Shown piece after piece: positions 8,513 through 16,969 of a DNA stretch of 64,000 nt. Every line of letters starts with the position of its first letter. Within the stretch, counting starts at the first letter, position 1. The translations under genes and the position numbers were made by a program. The stretch comes from Clostridia bacterium (GTDB lineage: Bacteria > Acidobacteriota > Terriglobia > Terriglobales > Acidobacteriaceae): contig DATMYA010000048.1 in the NCBI GenBank assembly GCA_035561135.1, positions 124,001-188,000 on the forward strand, read 5' to 3'. The notes beneath the pieces were generated by a model. That model made no database searches. It was not told where the DNA came from and saw only the letters and a list, made by a program, of their open reading frames with translations.

Positions 8513-9232
8513 ATGAAAGTTCGCGAGATCATGACAACCGATGTGATGACCGCCGATCCGGACACCACGCTGGAAACAATCGCGACGATGATGAGGGACG
8601 AAGATGTGGGCGCCATCCCGATCGTGGACGACGACGAACTGGTCGGCATTGTGACCGATCGCGATATCGTGCTGCGTTGCATCGCTGAAGGCAAAGACCC
8701 TGCGGAGACCACGGCGACGGATGTTCTGAGCGAAGACCTGGAAACGGCGAGCCCCGATACCTACGCGGAAGAAGCGGCCGAGATTATGTCCCGCCAGCAG
8801 GTACGCCGGTTGCCGGTGGTCGAAGACGGCCAACTGGTCGGCATGGTGTCTATCGGCGACATCGCAGTGAAGGAACGCGACGAACGGGTTTCCGGCGGCG
8901 CGCTGGAAGGCGTATCCCGCGGCGTCAGGAAATCAACAGGGAGCGCGAAGAGTTCGGGAAAGAAGCAGCCTGGCGGAAGAAGCGAGAGGAGCGCACAGGC
9001 GAAGATACGAATGCCGCAGCCGATGGGGACGCCGGGCAGGGGTGAAGAGCGCGCAGGTCGCACTACAGGCAGACAAGCGGACGCACGCGCCGAAGCTAAA
9101 CGCGGACAGGAGGTAAGTCCCGGCGACCAAGGAATCAGCAACCGGACCGCGGGCGAGGAACTTGAGCGAAATGCGCGTGTTGTGCCTTTCCGCGAAAGCA
9201 AAACCGCGCGTACCCGGCGCAAGGCAAGTTGA
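8513..9232 (+). CDS. Tandem CBS-domain protein with a long basic tail
   Basis: 239 residues. Two CBS domains (about 1-60 and 68-125) carry the normal motifs: MTTDVMTADPDTTLETIATMM, VGAIPIVDDDELVGIVTDRD, and RRLPVVEDGQLVGMVSIGDIA. CBS pairs bind adenosine nucleotides and sense energy state. Residues about 130-239 are a low-complexity tail rich in Ser, Gly, Lys and Arg (GSAKSSGKKQPGGR), probably disordered. That is unusual, since most stand-alone CBS-pair proteins stop near 145 residues. Start: ATG with GAGGAG 5 bases upstream. A YtxH gene follows 72 bases later; both are stress-type genes in related genomes. Confidence 0.9.
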   Translation: MKVREIMTTDVMTADPDTTLETIATMMRDEDVGAIPIVDDDELVGIVTDRDIVLRCIAEGKDPAETTATDVLSEDLETASPDTYAEEAAEIMSRQQVRRLPVVEDGQLVGMVSIGDIAVKERDERVSGGALEGVSRGVRKSTGSAKSSGKKQPGGRSERSAQAKIRMPQPMGTPGRGEERAGRTTGRQADARAEAKRGQEVSPGDQGISNRTAGEELERNARVVPFRESKTARTRRKAS

Positions 9233-9304
9233 CCAAACCAAGCCGGCTAGCATCTGTTTCACACAGTGCGTGCCTCTTCAGGTGTACGCGAACGGAGAAA
9301 GCGA

Positions 9305-9598
9305 ATGGCCGATTACAAAACGTTTGGCGATTATGAGTATTCGGAAAAGAACGATGCGGGGAGGGTTATTTTATTTCTGGCGATTGGCATCGGCGTGGGT
9401 GCGCTGGCCGGATTGCTGATGGCCCCTAAAACCGGCAGGCAGATGCGCCGGACGCTGCGGCGCAAGTACGAGGACGCAAGGGAGCGTATCGGCAATTGGG
9501 GTGAGCAGGCGGGCGACGTGATGGAACGCGGGTCAGAGTGGGCGAGCACGGCGAAGGAACGGGTTGCCCCTTTCGCGCGCAAGATGCGCCGGAGCTGA
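9305..9598 (+). CDS. YtxH-domain small membrane protein
   Basis: 97 residues. The hydrophobic helix ILFLAIGIGVGALAGLLMAP (about 22-41) runs into KTGRQMRRTLRRKYEDARER, the standard YtxH layout: a short membrane anchor, APKTG turn, then an amphipathic charged helix. The family is linked to general stress in Bacillus, with no known activity. Start: ATG with GGAGAAAG upstream. A second YtxH protein lies at 44745. Confidence 0.88.
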   Translation: MADYKTFGDYEYSEKNDAGRVILFLAIGIGVGALAGLLMAPKTGRQMRRTLRRKYEDARERIGNWGEQAGDVMERGSEWASTAKERVAPFARKMRRS

Positions 9599-9733
9599 AG
9601 GGAGTGTAGCGTTTCCTATTGTTGAAAACGGTGCGCGTTAAGCTGAAGCGGCGGGCAGTGCAAAAGGATTACTTCGACTGCGCGTTCGCCGCTTCGCTCA
9701 GCAAGATAAACATCGAATACCAATGCCAAAAAG

Positions 9734-9763
9734 AAAGCCCGAACTCTGGCGGTTCGGGCTTTT
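9734..9763 (-). terminator. Terminator of the tonB-like gene
   Basis: Stem AAAGCCCGAAC/GTTCGGGCTTT (9734-9744, 9752-9762) with a 7-base loop. On the minus strand it is followed by TTTCTTTTT. It lies 11 bases after the tonB-like stop. Confidence 0.85.
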
Positions 9764-9773
9764 CGCGAATAAC

Positions 9774-10664
9774 TCAATAAAGCCGGAAGTTCACTTCCAC
9801 ATTGATCTGGACTGCGACCGGCTGACCATCCTTTTTTGCCGGCTCGAACTTCCAACTGCGGACGGCGTCCATGGCCTTCTGGTCCAGGCCCATGCCCAAA
9901 GAGCGCTGCACGCGAATATCATGCGGACGACCGTCGGGCCCGACGACGACCCACAAGACGACCGTGCCCTGATATTTGGCCTTGCGAGCTTCTTCTGAAT
10001 ATTCAGGATCGGGCGCGTACAGGGCACGAGGTGCGCTGACGCCTCCGCCAACGCGGTATGCGCCGCCGCCGGTTCCACCGCCCCAGCCGGGACCGACGCC
10101 GGGACCGCGTCCGGAACCTACACCACCACCGGAGCCGGTGCCGATGCCGCCACCGAAGCCCGTGCCGTTCGAGGCTGGACCGGTGACGTTGGAGAGTGGG
10201 TCACCCAGATTCGCCATTTGAGGCAGGTTGATTTCAGGGGCGACAACCGTGGGCGGAACAACCAGCTTGGGGTTCTCGTTTCGTACTACGACCGCCGGCG
10301 GAACGATCTGGTCGCGAGCAGACTTCGGCAAAGCGCCCTTCGGGCTTGCTAGCTTGTCCCGGTCACCACCGCCGCCACCGCCGCCTGATTGGTCTTCCGC
10401 CTGCGACAGCACGTATGGGCTGATTTCAATAACCTGGCCGGTGATGATCTGCTTCACTTCGTCCTGATGGGTATATGCGTAACTGCCTATCCCCACGAAC
10501 CCCGCGACAAACAGGATATTCAGGAGAAAGGAGACGACGAAGGAATTCCTATTGACGGCGTAGGTGCCGTATCCATCGCCGAAAAGAGTCGGCAGAATAT
10601 CGTGCGCCTGCGTCTCGCCTTGATTCGTACCAGCAACCGGTTTGTTCACAGCTGGTGTCGTCAT
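9774..10664 (-). CDS. TonB-family energy transducer with Gly-rich linker
   Basis: 296 residues. One membrane helix (about 42-62, FVVSFLLNILFVAGFVGIG) follows a 40-residue cytoplasmic segment. A periplasmic linker (about 90-205) contains a run of seven Gly and many GxG repeats (GGGIGTGSGGGVGSGRGPG). The C-terminal TonB domain (about 210-296) shows YSEEARKAKYQGTVVLWVVV and AVRSWKFEPAKKDGQPV. TonB couples proton-motive force to outer-membrane transport. No exbB, exbD or receptor gene is adjacent. Confidence 0.9.
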   Translation of the reverse strand: MTTPAVNKPVAGTNQGETQAHDILPTLFGDGYGTYAVNRNSFVVSFLLNILFVAGFVGIGSYAYTHQDEVKQIITGQVIEISPYVLSQAEDQSGGGGGGGDRDKLASPKGALPKSARDQIVPPAVVVRNENPKLVVPPTVVAPEINLPQMANLGDPLSNVTGPASNGTGFGGGIGTGSGGGVGSGRGPGVGPGWGGGTGGGAYRVGGGVSAPRALYAPDPEYSEEARKAKYQGTVVLWVVVGPDGRPHDIRVQRSLGMGLDQKAMDAVRSWKFEPAKKDGQPVAVQINVEVNFRLY

Positions 10665-11000
10665 CGCTTCGCTCTAAGTATAGACCTACTCTGGCTGGAA
10701 AAGTTTCACAAAAAGGTTTGCAGGACGATGACAAAACGCGACTCCGTCCCTCCACTCCCCCATGCGACATGAAGCGGGAAAGCTCGCGCCGTGTTCCAGA
10801 AGATTCATATACTTGCACTGGAAACGCCGTGCAAACCGCAGCGGAATCGCGAGCACTCGATTCCTAGGCCATGTACGAAAGCGCGGCCGCCCACCCGACC
10901 TATGATTGCCATGCTGGCCAGGGACATATCGAGTGCGGACGCTGGATTATGGAACCTCGATTGAAACATCGATCGGGGAACTTCGATTAGGGAACTTTGA
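10665..11000. other. Spacer between the tonB-like gene and the lipid kinase gene
   Basis: About 335 bases. The right end contains a 14-bp tandem repeat (listed separately). The rest shows no coding frame with recognisable features. Confidence 0.5.
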
Positions 11001-11012
11001 TTAGGGAACAAT
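10951..11012. repeat. Degenerate 14-bp tandem repeat GGAACTTNGATTAG
   Basis: Units GGAACCTCGATTGA, AACATCGATCGG, GGAACTTCGATTAG, GGAACTTTGATTAG and a partial GGAACAATGA run head to tail. The last units include the stop codon and final codons of the lipid-kinase gene (stop at 11001-11003), so the array has grown up to or into the gene end. Confidence 0.75.
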
Positions 11013-12017
11013 GACCCGCAGAGCTCGTGGGCGAATCGTGATCTCTGCCGGAGTCTCGCAGACGTATTCGCCATCGGCATAGATAGGCATGGGCATGGCG
11101 GTCTGTACGCGCAGCCGCCGAGCGGTGAAGTACTCAACTTCGCGCTTAAGGCGCAGATGCGTGCCGGAGAAGACGGTATGCAGGAATCGCAGCACACGCA
11201 GTTTGGGAACGTGGCGGACGAAGCAGATGTCCAGCAGTCCGTCATCGAGTTGCGCGCGCGGCGCAATGCGCATGCCGTTGCCATACGTGGGAGCGTTGGC
11301 TATTGCGACAAGAAGCGATGGTTCAGAGATGAAGGTTTTGAAGTGCCCATCCTGATCGGGTAACGCGATAGAGATGCGCTCCGACTTATAGGTCGCGAGG
11401 GTACGCAGCGCGCACAAGACGTATCCGCCGTGGGCGCGGAGCCATCCCGGTAAACAATTGGCGCGCTCGTTCGTGGCGGAGTCCAACCCGGTGCCCGCGA
11501 TGCAGCCGTAGTAAACGTGAGGTGCGGCGCGTTCAAGGGCGTGGTGCAGATGGGCACGCATGATCGCCGGCCCAAGCGCTTCGGGAGGTTGAGGGAAGCG
11601 GCCTTCTTTATCCGCAAAGGTCAATCGGCCATCGACCCACGCGTTGGTGTCGCCTTGTTCAGCTTGTGCGGCGACCGGCGTAATGACGCCGAGATCGATG
11701 GTGCGGACGTTGTCGCCCGTTTCGAGGAATCTGCGCCAGGCGCGTTCGGCGTCGGCGACGGAGCGTATACCGAGCGCGGCGGCGAAGTCGTTGCCGCTGC
11801 CGGTGGGGACCACCAGCAGCGCGCAATCGCTTTCGGCAAGCGGTTGCAGGGCACGGTGGACGGTACCGTCTCCACCGAAGACGAGCGCTACGTCGGGGTA
11901 GTCCGGCGGCTCGATGGTGTTGCCGGCAAAGATGTTCACGCCCGCGGCATGGAAGCGCCGCAGGAGCTTGGAGTCAGTGTTGGGGTGCAGGATAGCCGCG
12001 GCGCGCACGAAGCGCAT
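11001..12017 (-). CDS. Diacylglycerol/lipid kinase family protein (DagK/YegS type)
   Basis: 338 residues. The nucleotide-binding motif VALVFGGDGTVHRAL (about 43-57) and VPTGSGNDFAAALGI (about 70-84) are diagnostic for the DAGK catalytic domain. A beta-rich C-terminal domain follows, ending EITIRPRALRVIVP. Members phosphorylate diacylglycerol or other lipids at the membrane; the exact lipid is unknown. It begins 29 bases after the tyrS stop and is the last gene of the run purN-dut-cupin-tyrS-kinase. Its last codons form part of a 14-bp tandem repeat. Confidence 0.9.
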   Translation of the reverse strand: MRFVRAAAILHPNTDSKLLRRFHAAGVNIFAGNTIEPPDYPDVALVFGGDGTVHRALQPLAESDCALLVVPTGSGNDFAAALGIRSVADAERAWRRFLETGDNVRTIDLGVITPVAAQAEQGDTNAWVDGRLTFADKEGRFPQPPEALGPAIMRAHLHHALERAAPHVYYGCIAGTGLDSATNERANCLPGWLRAHGGYVLCALRTLATYKSERISIALPDQDGHFKTFISEPSLLVAIANAPTYGNGMRIAPRAQLDDGLLDICFVRHVPKLRVLRFLHTVFSGTHLRLKREVEYFTARRLRVQTAMPMPIYADGEYVCETPAEITIRPRALRVIVP

Positions 12018-12046
12018 TGTAACCGCCGCCGAGCTTTTCTGGAACG

Positions 12047-13294
12047 CTAAGCGAGCACCACGCGCTTCATCATCCGGCCAACGCGAATGACAAGTTCCGA
12101 AGGAACGCTCAAGTTGACGAACAACTCCTTCGAGACCGCGCCATCGATCTTCACCGAACCAGCTCTGATCTTGCGCTGCGCGTCGGAGGTTGAATCGGCG
12201 AATCCAGCTTTCGCGAGCAACTTGTCGAGCTTGAAGGAGTGGTGATCGCCTTCGGGTCGCGGCGCGAGGTCGGCGGATGCAATACGCACCTCTTCCAGAT
12301 TCGACGGCACTTCAGCTTTCTGGAACTGCTTGCTCCAGTTGTCTTCGGCATCCTGCGCCAGTTGCGGGGAATGGAAATCGGCGATGATGCGCTTTGCCAG
12401 ATCCTTTTTGGCACGCATGGGGTGGAGTTGGCCAGCGGCGACCTGCTGCTTCAGACTCTCGATTTCGGCCATCGTCAAGTCCGTCAGTAGCTCGTAGTAG
12501 CGCCACATCAGGTCGTCGGAAATCGACATGAGCTTTCCGAACATCTCGACCGGAGTCTCGGTAATGCCGACGTAGTTGCCGTACGACTTCGACATCTTCT
12601 GCACGCCGTCGGTGCCTTCGAGCAGCGGCATAGTCAGCACGATCTGCGAGGGCTGGCCGTAGTGACGTTGCAGTTCGCGTCCGACGAGCAGGTTGAACTT
12701 CTGGTCGGTGCCGCCGAGTTCCACGTCGGCGTTGAGCATGACGGAGTCGTATCCCTGCGCGAGCGGATAGAGCAGTTCGTGTACGGAGATGGGTTTTTCT
12801 TCCATGAAGCGCTTATGGAAGTCTTCGCGCTCGAGCAGTTGCGAGACAGTGTACTTGGCGGCGAGGCGGATCATGCCCTCAAAGCCGAGCGCGTGCAGCC
12901 ATTCGCTGTTGTAGCGAACCTCTGTCTTCTGCGGGTCGAGAATTTTGAAAACCTGCACCTTGTAGGTCTCGGCGTTGACTTGCAGTTGCTCGCGGGAGAG
13001 CGGTGGGCGCGTGCTATTTCGTCCCGTGGGATCGCCGATCAGTCCGGTGCCGTCGCCTATGAGGAAGACGACGATGTGGCCCATATCCTGGAAGTGCTTG
13101 AGCTTGCGGATGAGCACGGTGTGACCGAGATGGAGGTCGGGTGCCGTGGGGTCAAAGCCGGCTTTAACGCGCATCGGCTTGCCGCTTTTACTGCTCTGCT
13201 CCAGGCGTTCGCGCAGGTCGCTCTCTCGGATGATCTCCACGGAGCCCTTGCGCAGGTAAGCGAGTTGTTCTTCGACCGGTTTGAAGTGAGACAT
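12047..13294 (-). CDS. tyrS: Tyrosyl-tRNA synthetase
   Basis: 415 residues, normal length. Class I signatures: [13 protein letters not shown] (HIGH motif, about 53-65) and [10 protein letters not shown] (KMSKS, about 231-240), with [13 protein letters not shown] between them. The C-terminal S4-like RNA-binding domain (about 345-415) shows [15 protein letters not shown]. The ATG has no ribosome-binding site; a TATAAT box ends 9 bases upstream, which suggests a leaderless mRNA. Confidence 0.97.
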   Translation of the reverse strand: MSHFKPVEEQLAYLRKGSVEIIRESDLRERLEQSSKSGKPMRVKAGFDPTAPDLHLGHTVLIRKLKHFQDMGHIVVFLIGDGTGLIGDPTGRNSTRPPLSREQLQVNAETYKVQVFKILDPQKTEVRYNSEWLHALGFEGMIRLAAKYTVSQLLEREDFHKRFMEEKPISVHELLYPLAQGYDSVMLNADVELGGTDQKFNLLVGRELQRHYGQPSQIVLTMPLLEGTDGVQKMSKSYGNYVGITETPVEMFGKLMSISDDLMWRYYELLTDLTMAEIESLKQQVAAGQLHPMRAKKDLAKRIIADFHSPQLAQDAEDNWSKQFQKAEVPSNLEEVRIASADLAPRPEGDHHSFKLDKLLAKAGFADSTSDAQRKIRAGSVKIDGAVSKELFVNLSVPSELVIRVGRMMKRVVLA

Positions 13295-13303
13295 TGCAAT
13301 TCG

Positions 13304-13309
13304 ATTATA
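13304..13309 (-). promoter_or_regulatory. -10 box (TATAAT) just upstream of tyrS
   Basis: Reading the minus strand, a perfect TATAAT ends 9 bases before the tyrS ATG. Transcription would start within a few bases of the ATG, giving a leaderless transcript. A poor -35 candidate (CTGCCA) lies 17 bases upstream. Confidence 0.5.
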
Positions 13310-13366
13310 GGAGATGAAGCGGATTATGGCAGGCGAAGACGGCGACGGCTTCCGAACAGAAGTGCG

Positions 13367-13744
13367 TTACGGGATTCGCAAGCGGCTGCGAATTCTTGTC
13401 AGAACGGTTTCTTGCCGCGGTTGGAACGTTTGTGAGGAAACCTTGATGGCGTCAAATAAAATTACGTTCTCTTCCCCAATGACTTCTGCTTCGTGCTCGG
13501 CGCCGGCAGGTACGCAAATATAGTCTCCCGGCGCGAGGATGAAAGACCGTGCGCCGAAACTTACTCGCAACCGGCCGCTCAGCACTGCGTCGATCCTCTC
13601 TACCTCATGTGTGTGCGTTTCGAAGCGTGTCCTGCGGGGAAACACGTAGCGCGAAACGATGTACCCGAGGGCTTCGATTTTGCGGCGCAACGCAGCTTCG
13701 CTCAGCCGACCTTCTCGAGCTTCATCCCAGCGTTCCGCATTCAT
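13367..13744 (-). CDS. Cupin-domain protein
   Basis: 125 residues with one conserved cupin barrel. Motif 1 is FETHTHEVERIDAVLSGRLRV (about 41-61, His-His-Glu), and motif 2 is PGDYICVPAGAEHEAEV (about 72-88). The metal-binding His and Glu residues look intact. N-terminal residues 1-30 form a charged helix. It is likely a small-molecule-binding or regulatory cupin; the ligand is unknown. AAGGG/AAGG ribosome-binding site upstream. Between dut and tyrS on the same strand. Confidence 0.88.
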   Translation of the reverse strand: MNAERWDEAREGRLSEAALRRKIEALGYIVSRYVFPRRTRFETHTHEVERIDAVLSGRLRVSFGARSFILAPGDYICVPAGAEHEAEVIGEENVILFDAIKVSSQTFQPRQETVLTRIRSRLRIP

Positions 13745-13798
13745 TCGCCTTGCCCTTCGCGCGCTCAGAAATGGGGCACGCCAGTCATCACGCCGATC

Positions 13799-14233
13799 TC
13801 ACCGCCTGCCGGATGAGCCGAATCCCCCAACTCCCCGGCTCGAAACGCCGAGTTCCTCGACAATTTGTACCTGCCCTGTAAGAACAGGATAGGGGATTAG
13901 ATTCGCAAGCTTATCGCCCGCGTGAATCTCCGCCGGCGCATTGCCGAGATTCTCCATCACGATCTTGATTTCTCCACGGTAACCCGAGTCGATGACGCCG
14001 GCAGTGGTTATGATGCGCCGCGCGGCCATTGAGGATTTGTCGCGCACGAGTGCACCCATGGGCGTTCCATCCGATGCGGTGACTTCAATGGATATGCCCG
14101 TAGGGACGATGGCGTGTCCACCGGCAGGAATGGTCAGAGTCTCTGCCGAAAACAGATCATAACCAAGGTCTTCGCCGGGATGAGCGATGGTTGGAGCTTT
14201 AGCTTCAGGACGCAGCAATTTCACACGGAGCAT
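13799..14233 (-). CDS. dut: dUTP diphosphatase
   Basis: 144 residues; hydrolyses dUTP to dUMP and pyrophosphate as a homotrimer. All five dUTPase motifs are present: GYDLFSAE (about 24), RDKSSMAARRI (about 64; the usual GRSS is DKSS here), GVIDSGYRGEI (about 79), the KLANLIPYPV segment (about 109) and the flexible C-terminal arm RGVGGFGSSGR (about 133-143). No clear ribosome-binding site. It lies 36 bases after purN. Confidence 0.95.
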   Translation of the reverse strand: MLRVKLLRPEAKAPTIAHPGEDLGYDLFSAETLTIPAGGHAIVPTGISIEVTASDGTPMGALVRDKSSMAARRIITTAGVIDSGYRGEIKIVMENLGNAPAEIHAGDKLANLIPYPVLTGQVQIVEELGVSSRGVGGFGSSGRR

Positions 14234-14269
14234 GGCGGCAGTTTAACAGCCGTCAGAATATGCACCGGA

Positions 14270-14896
14270 TTACGCGCCCGAAGCTGTGCCGGAGGTTTTG
14301 GCGATGACCCGACGGCCAACAATCTCATAGTTGCCGTCGACGATGATGCCTATTCCCTCCGTGTACGCCTGGTGCTCTTGTTCGAGGATGCGCGCGGCGA
14401 GCGTGTGCTCGTCATCGCCGGGGAGTACAGGAACGGTGCGTTGCACGATGATGGCGCCGTGGTCGAGGTGCTCGTCCACAAAGTGTACGGTGCAGCCCGT
14501 CACTTTGACTCCGTACTCGAACGCCTGCTTCTGTGCGTCCATGCCGGGGAAGGCGGGAAGCAGCGAGGGATGAACGTTGAGAATCCTGTTCGGGAATTGC
14601 TGAATGAACCAAGGCGAGAGCAGGCGCATGTATCCGGCCAGGACGATCAAGTCTGCGGAGTTTTCCTGCAACGCGCTCGCGACTTCTCGGTCGTGGTCTT
14701 CGCGCTGACGGCCCTTGCTGGGGATGACGATGGCGTTAAGGCCGCGACGCCGGGCGCTTTCAATACCAGGCGCGTCGGCACGATTCGAGATGACGACGGA
14801 AATGCGCGCTCCAGGCAGCAGTCCGGCGTCGATATTCGAAGCGATGGCTTCGAAGTTGGAGCCGCGTCCAGAAATGAGGATGCCGAGATTCTTCAA
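14270..14896 (-). CDS. purN: Phosphoribosylglycinamide formyltransferase (GAR transformylase)
   Basis: 208 residues; transfers formyl from 10-formyl-THF to GAR in purine synthesis. Visible: N-terminal LGILISGRGSNFEAI, catalytic Asn/His in ILNVHPSLLPAFPGMDA (about 104-120), and the catalytic Asp in CTVHFVDEHLDHGAII (about 135-150). The only start giving the normal N-terminus is TTG at 14896, without a ribosome-binding site; translation may be weak. Upstream is a GCCAGTTG repeat tract. First gene of a minus-strand run that includes dut and tyrS. Confidence 0.95.
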   Translation of the reverse strand: MKNLGILISGRGSNFEAIASNIDAGLLPGARISVVISNRADAPGIESARRRGLNAIVIPSKGRQREDHDREVASALQENSADLIVLAGYMRLLSPWFIQQFPNRILNVHPSLLPAFPGMDAQKQAFEYGVKVTGCTVHFVDEHLDHGAIIVQRTVPVLPGDDEHTLAARILEQEHQAYTEGIGIIVDGNYEIVGRRVIAKTSGTASGA

Positions 14897-14903
14897 GGGC
14901 AGG

Positions 14904-14934
14904 TGCCGATGGCCAGTTGCCAGATGTCAGTAAA
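14904..14934. repeat. GCCAGTTG-type short-word tract upstream of purN
   Basis: The words GGCCAGTTGCCAGATGTCAG belong to the degenerate tract family also seen near 5.5, 27.5 and 57.2 kb. It lies 8 bases from the purN start, where a ribosome-binding site would be expected. Confidence 0.5.
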
Positions 14935-15078
14935 GCAGAAATGAGCGGCGAGTGGTTAGTGGATAGTTAAAGGCGATTCACCGTCGTCGATTGCAGTGGT
15001 GTCGGGTCAACAGGTTGTTCCGGTTAGACCGAAACAACCTGTTAATCGGCGCAAGCTGAGACAAACACGGCTTTAACG

Positions 15079-15687
15079 CTAGCGCCTTTGTTGTAATCCA
15101 GCAGTTGAACGCTTGCTCGCCGGACGAAGCTGAAGGTCTTGAGCGAGTTTAAAGCTGAGTTCCGTTTCTGGAGGCAGTTCCTTCTTTTTGCCCCGGAAGA
15201 CCTGTGCGCCGGCGCCACCTGCTCCGCCAACCAGCGCTCCAATCGCTGCCCCTTTGCCGCCGCCCAGCAGAGCACCTAGAACAGCTCCAATCGCCGCACC
15301 GCCTCCGACGTACTTGCCGGTTTGCTTATTCATGCCGAGGCCGCCGGATGATGACGATTGCTGCGATGAGGCTGTTGTGACGAGATATCTGCGACCGTCC
15401 ATGGTCACAGAACGAAGATCGAGCACCGTGTCTTTGCCGTCATTGGTGGGGGCGGCTACTAACTGCGCACGTGCGCCACGTGGGATCGCAACCGCTCCAG
15501 ACCTGTCGAGCACGTCATTGCTGATGCTGCCGGTGTAGGCGCTTCCAGACTGGGGTTTCGCTGGAATGGCCGTATCCGTACGGACTTTGATTTCGGTCCC
15601 TTCCGGCAGGTTACGCGTGCTTTGCGCGTAAGCGGCATAGGACAGAAGGCACAGCAAAACGAGTACGAGCGAACTTCTTGATCTCAT
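15079..15687 (-). CDS. Secreted glycine-zipper protein
   Basis: 202 residues. Signal peptide 1-21 ([16 protein letters not shown]). Residues about 30-105 form a beta-rich domain ([32 protein letters not shown]) typical of acidobacterial envelope proteins. Residues about 128-163 are a glycine-zipper segment with small-residue repeats ([19 protein letters not shown]), able to insert in or pack against membranes. The tail is basic. GGGAGG ribosome-binding site. Cellular role unknown. Confidence 0.8.
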   Translation of the reverse strand: MRSRSSLVLVLLCLLSYAAYAQSTRNLPEGTEIKVRTDTAIPAKPQSGSAYTGSISNDVLDRSGAVAIPRGARAQLVAAPTNDGKDTVLDLRSVTMDGRRYLVTTASSQQSSSSGGLGMNKQTGKYVGGGAAIGAVLGALLGGGKGAAIGALVGGAGGAGAQVFRGKKKELPPETELSFKLAQDLQLRPASKRSTAGLQQRR

Positions 15688-16097
15688 GGTTTTCCTCCCA
15701 AGTGTATTGTGATGCTCAACCGAACGACCGGAGCCGTTTCAAAGCACTTGGATTTGTGATCTGGGTAAGACTCAACTTCAGTTCTTCTGGCCACACACTA
15801 GCCAAATCACGCGTGTGGCACGGCTGCATTACCCCCGGCCCCGGTGCCTGGAGTGCATTCACGGCGAAGTGCGACAAACCTCGTCGATAGCTGAAAGTCA
15901 CCAAAGGCGCGCAGAGATTCAGGCATCACGTCGCCCCGTTAATGGATTCGTGATGACACGTTGGCTACCTGCCATTCTGCAATTAACGTGAATTCCTCAA
16001 TTGCGGGCCAACCCGGCCAGCTCTGCCATAAATCGTACTTACATGCAGAACCCTGGATTCACTCCAGGCCGACGATCGAAGAAGGGAGCATACCGTG
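15688..16097. other. Divergent intergenic region
   Basis: About 410 bases between the divergent glycine-zipper gene and the small gene at 16098. A weak inverted repeat GCATCACG/CGTGATGA lies at about 15923-15956. No RNA family or coding gene recognised. Confidence 0.4.
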
Positions 16098-16337
16098 ATG
16101 ACCGAAAATGCGTATTACGCAATTGATCCCATGGCTCTGATCCTCTCAGGACGGGCGTACCTGATATGGGTCGAGATACACAATCCACGCGTGCCCTTGA
16201 CACAGATTAAGGAAGCAATCCGCGCTATGACAGCCGAGGAGCAGAAAGTTGCGCTGGCAAGGGCCCAAACGTTGTCGACGTATGGGAAAGCGGTGGAAGA
16301 TGCGATCGTAGACCTGCAAAAGGAAAAGGCAATCTAG
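16098..16337 (+). CDS. Hypothetical protein, 79 residues
   Basis: Soluble small protein with AYLIWVEIHNPRVPLTQIKE in the first half and a helix AMTAEEQKVALARAQTLSTY in the second. AGGGAG 9 bases upstream supports the ATG at 16098; a GTG one codon earlier is possible. Convergent with the AMMECR1 gene. Family not recognised. Confidence 0.6.
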   Translation: MTENAYYAIDPMALILSGRAYLIWVEIHNPRVPLTQIKEAIRAMTAEEQKVALARAQTLSTYGKAVEDAIVDLQKEKAI

Positions 16338-16399
16338 CACACGACGACGCTTCTGCCTGGCGAACCAGCGACCCGCAACGACGCTCGGAAGGCTCAGAA

Positions 16400-16969
16400 C
16401 TATTCCGAGAAAACTTCGGCGGTGAATGCTTCTAGTTTGGCGCCGTTTCGCCAGGCGTCAGGGGAGAGGCCGGCCTTTCGGCACGTCTGTTCCAGGAAAG
16501 TGAGCCTATCCCATCCCTGCTCGATGGGGACCTGCGGCAGCAGTAAACCACGTTGCTGCCCCACGCTGACGATCAGGCCGTGCTGCCCAACTTCGACATC
16601 TTCAGGCGAAATTGGCTGTACGGGCGAGAGCACGCTTATCTGAAGTGCAAGCCGCGAGGCCTCTTCGACTCCAACCGGAACGAAGCGACGGTCATAGAAC
16701 GCTGCGGCGAAGGCCGTCTCGGCGACGGTGCGGTACAGAGGGTGCTCAGGCACGACATAGCCGACACAGCCGCGCAGATGCCCTTCCAAATGCAGGGTGG
16801 TGAAAGCGGCACGATTCTCAGCCAGGTGCTCGCTGGGCGCGAGCAGCGTGAGTTCCTTGTTATGCAAAGCGGCATCAATTGTCTGACGCGCGATTGTGAG
16901 GAGTTGAAAGCGCTCTTCGGCTGAGTACTCCGGCGCAGATTGCTGGAGAAAGTCAGACGGCAGGCACAT
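16400..16969 (-). CDS. amrA: AMMECR1-domain protein (AmmeMemoRadiSam system protein A)
   Basis: 189 residues. The AMMECR1 core is clear: GHLRGCVGYVVPEHPLY (about 64-80), the strictly conserved LRGCVG included, and HGLIVSVGQQRGLLLPQVP (about 128-146). In many microbes protein A sits beside a Memo-like protein B and a radical SAM enzyme; neither is here. The biochemical role is unproven. The chosen ATG overlaps the end of pgsA by 17 bases, and ACGGAAA lies upstream. A TTG start at 16996 is also open. Confidence 0.9.
   Translation of the reverse strand: MCLPSDFLQQSAPEYSAEERFQLLTIARQTIDAALHNKELTLLAPSEHLAENRAAFTTLHLEGHLRGCVGYVVPEHPLYRTVAETAFAAAFYDRRFVPVGVEEASRLALQISVLSPVQPISPEDVEVGQHGLIVSVGQQRGLLLPQVPIEQGWDRLTFLEQTCRKAGLSPDAWRNGAKLEAFTAEVFSE

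Noticed and set aside
7948-8688. A plus-strand frame of 246 codons across the efp promoter
   Set aside because: It overlaps the start of efp antisense and the CBS gene in another frame, and it has no ribosome-binding site.
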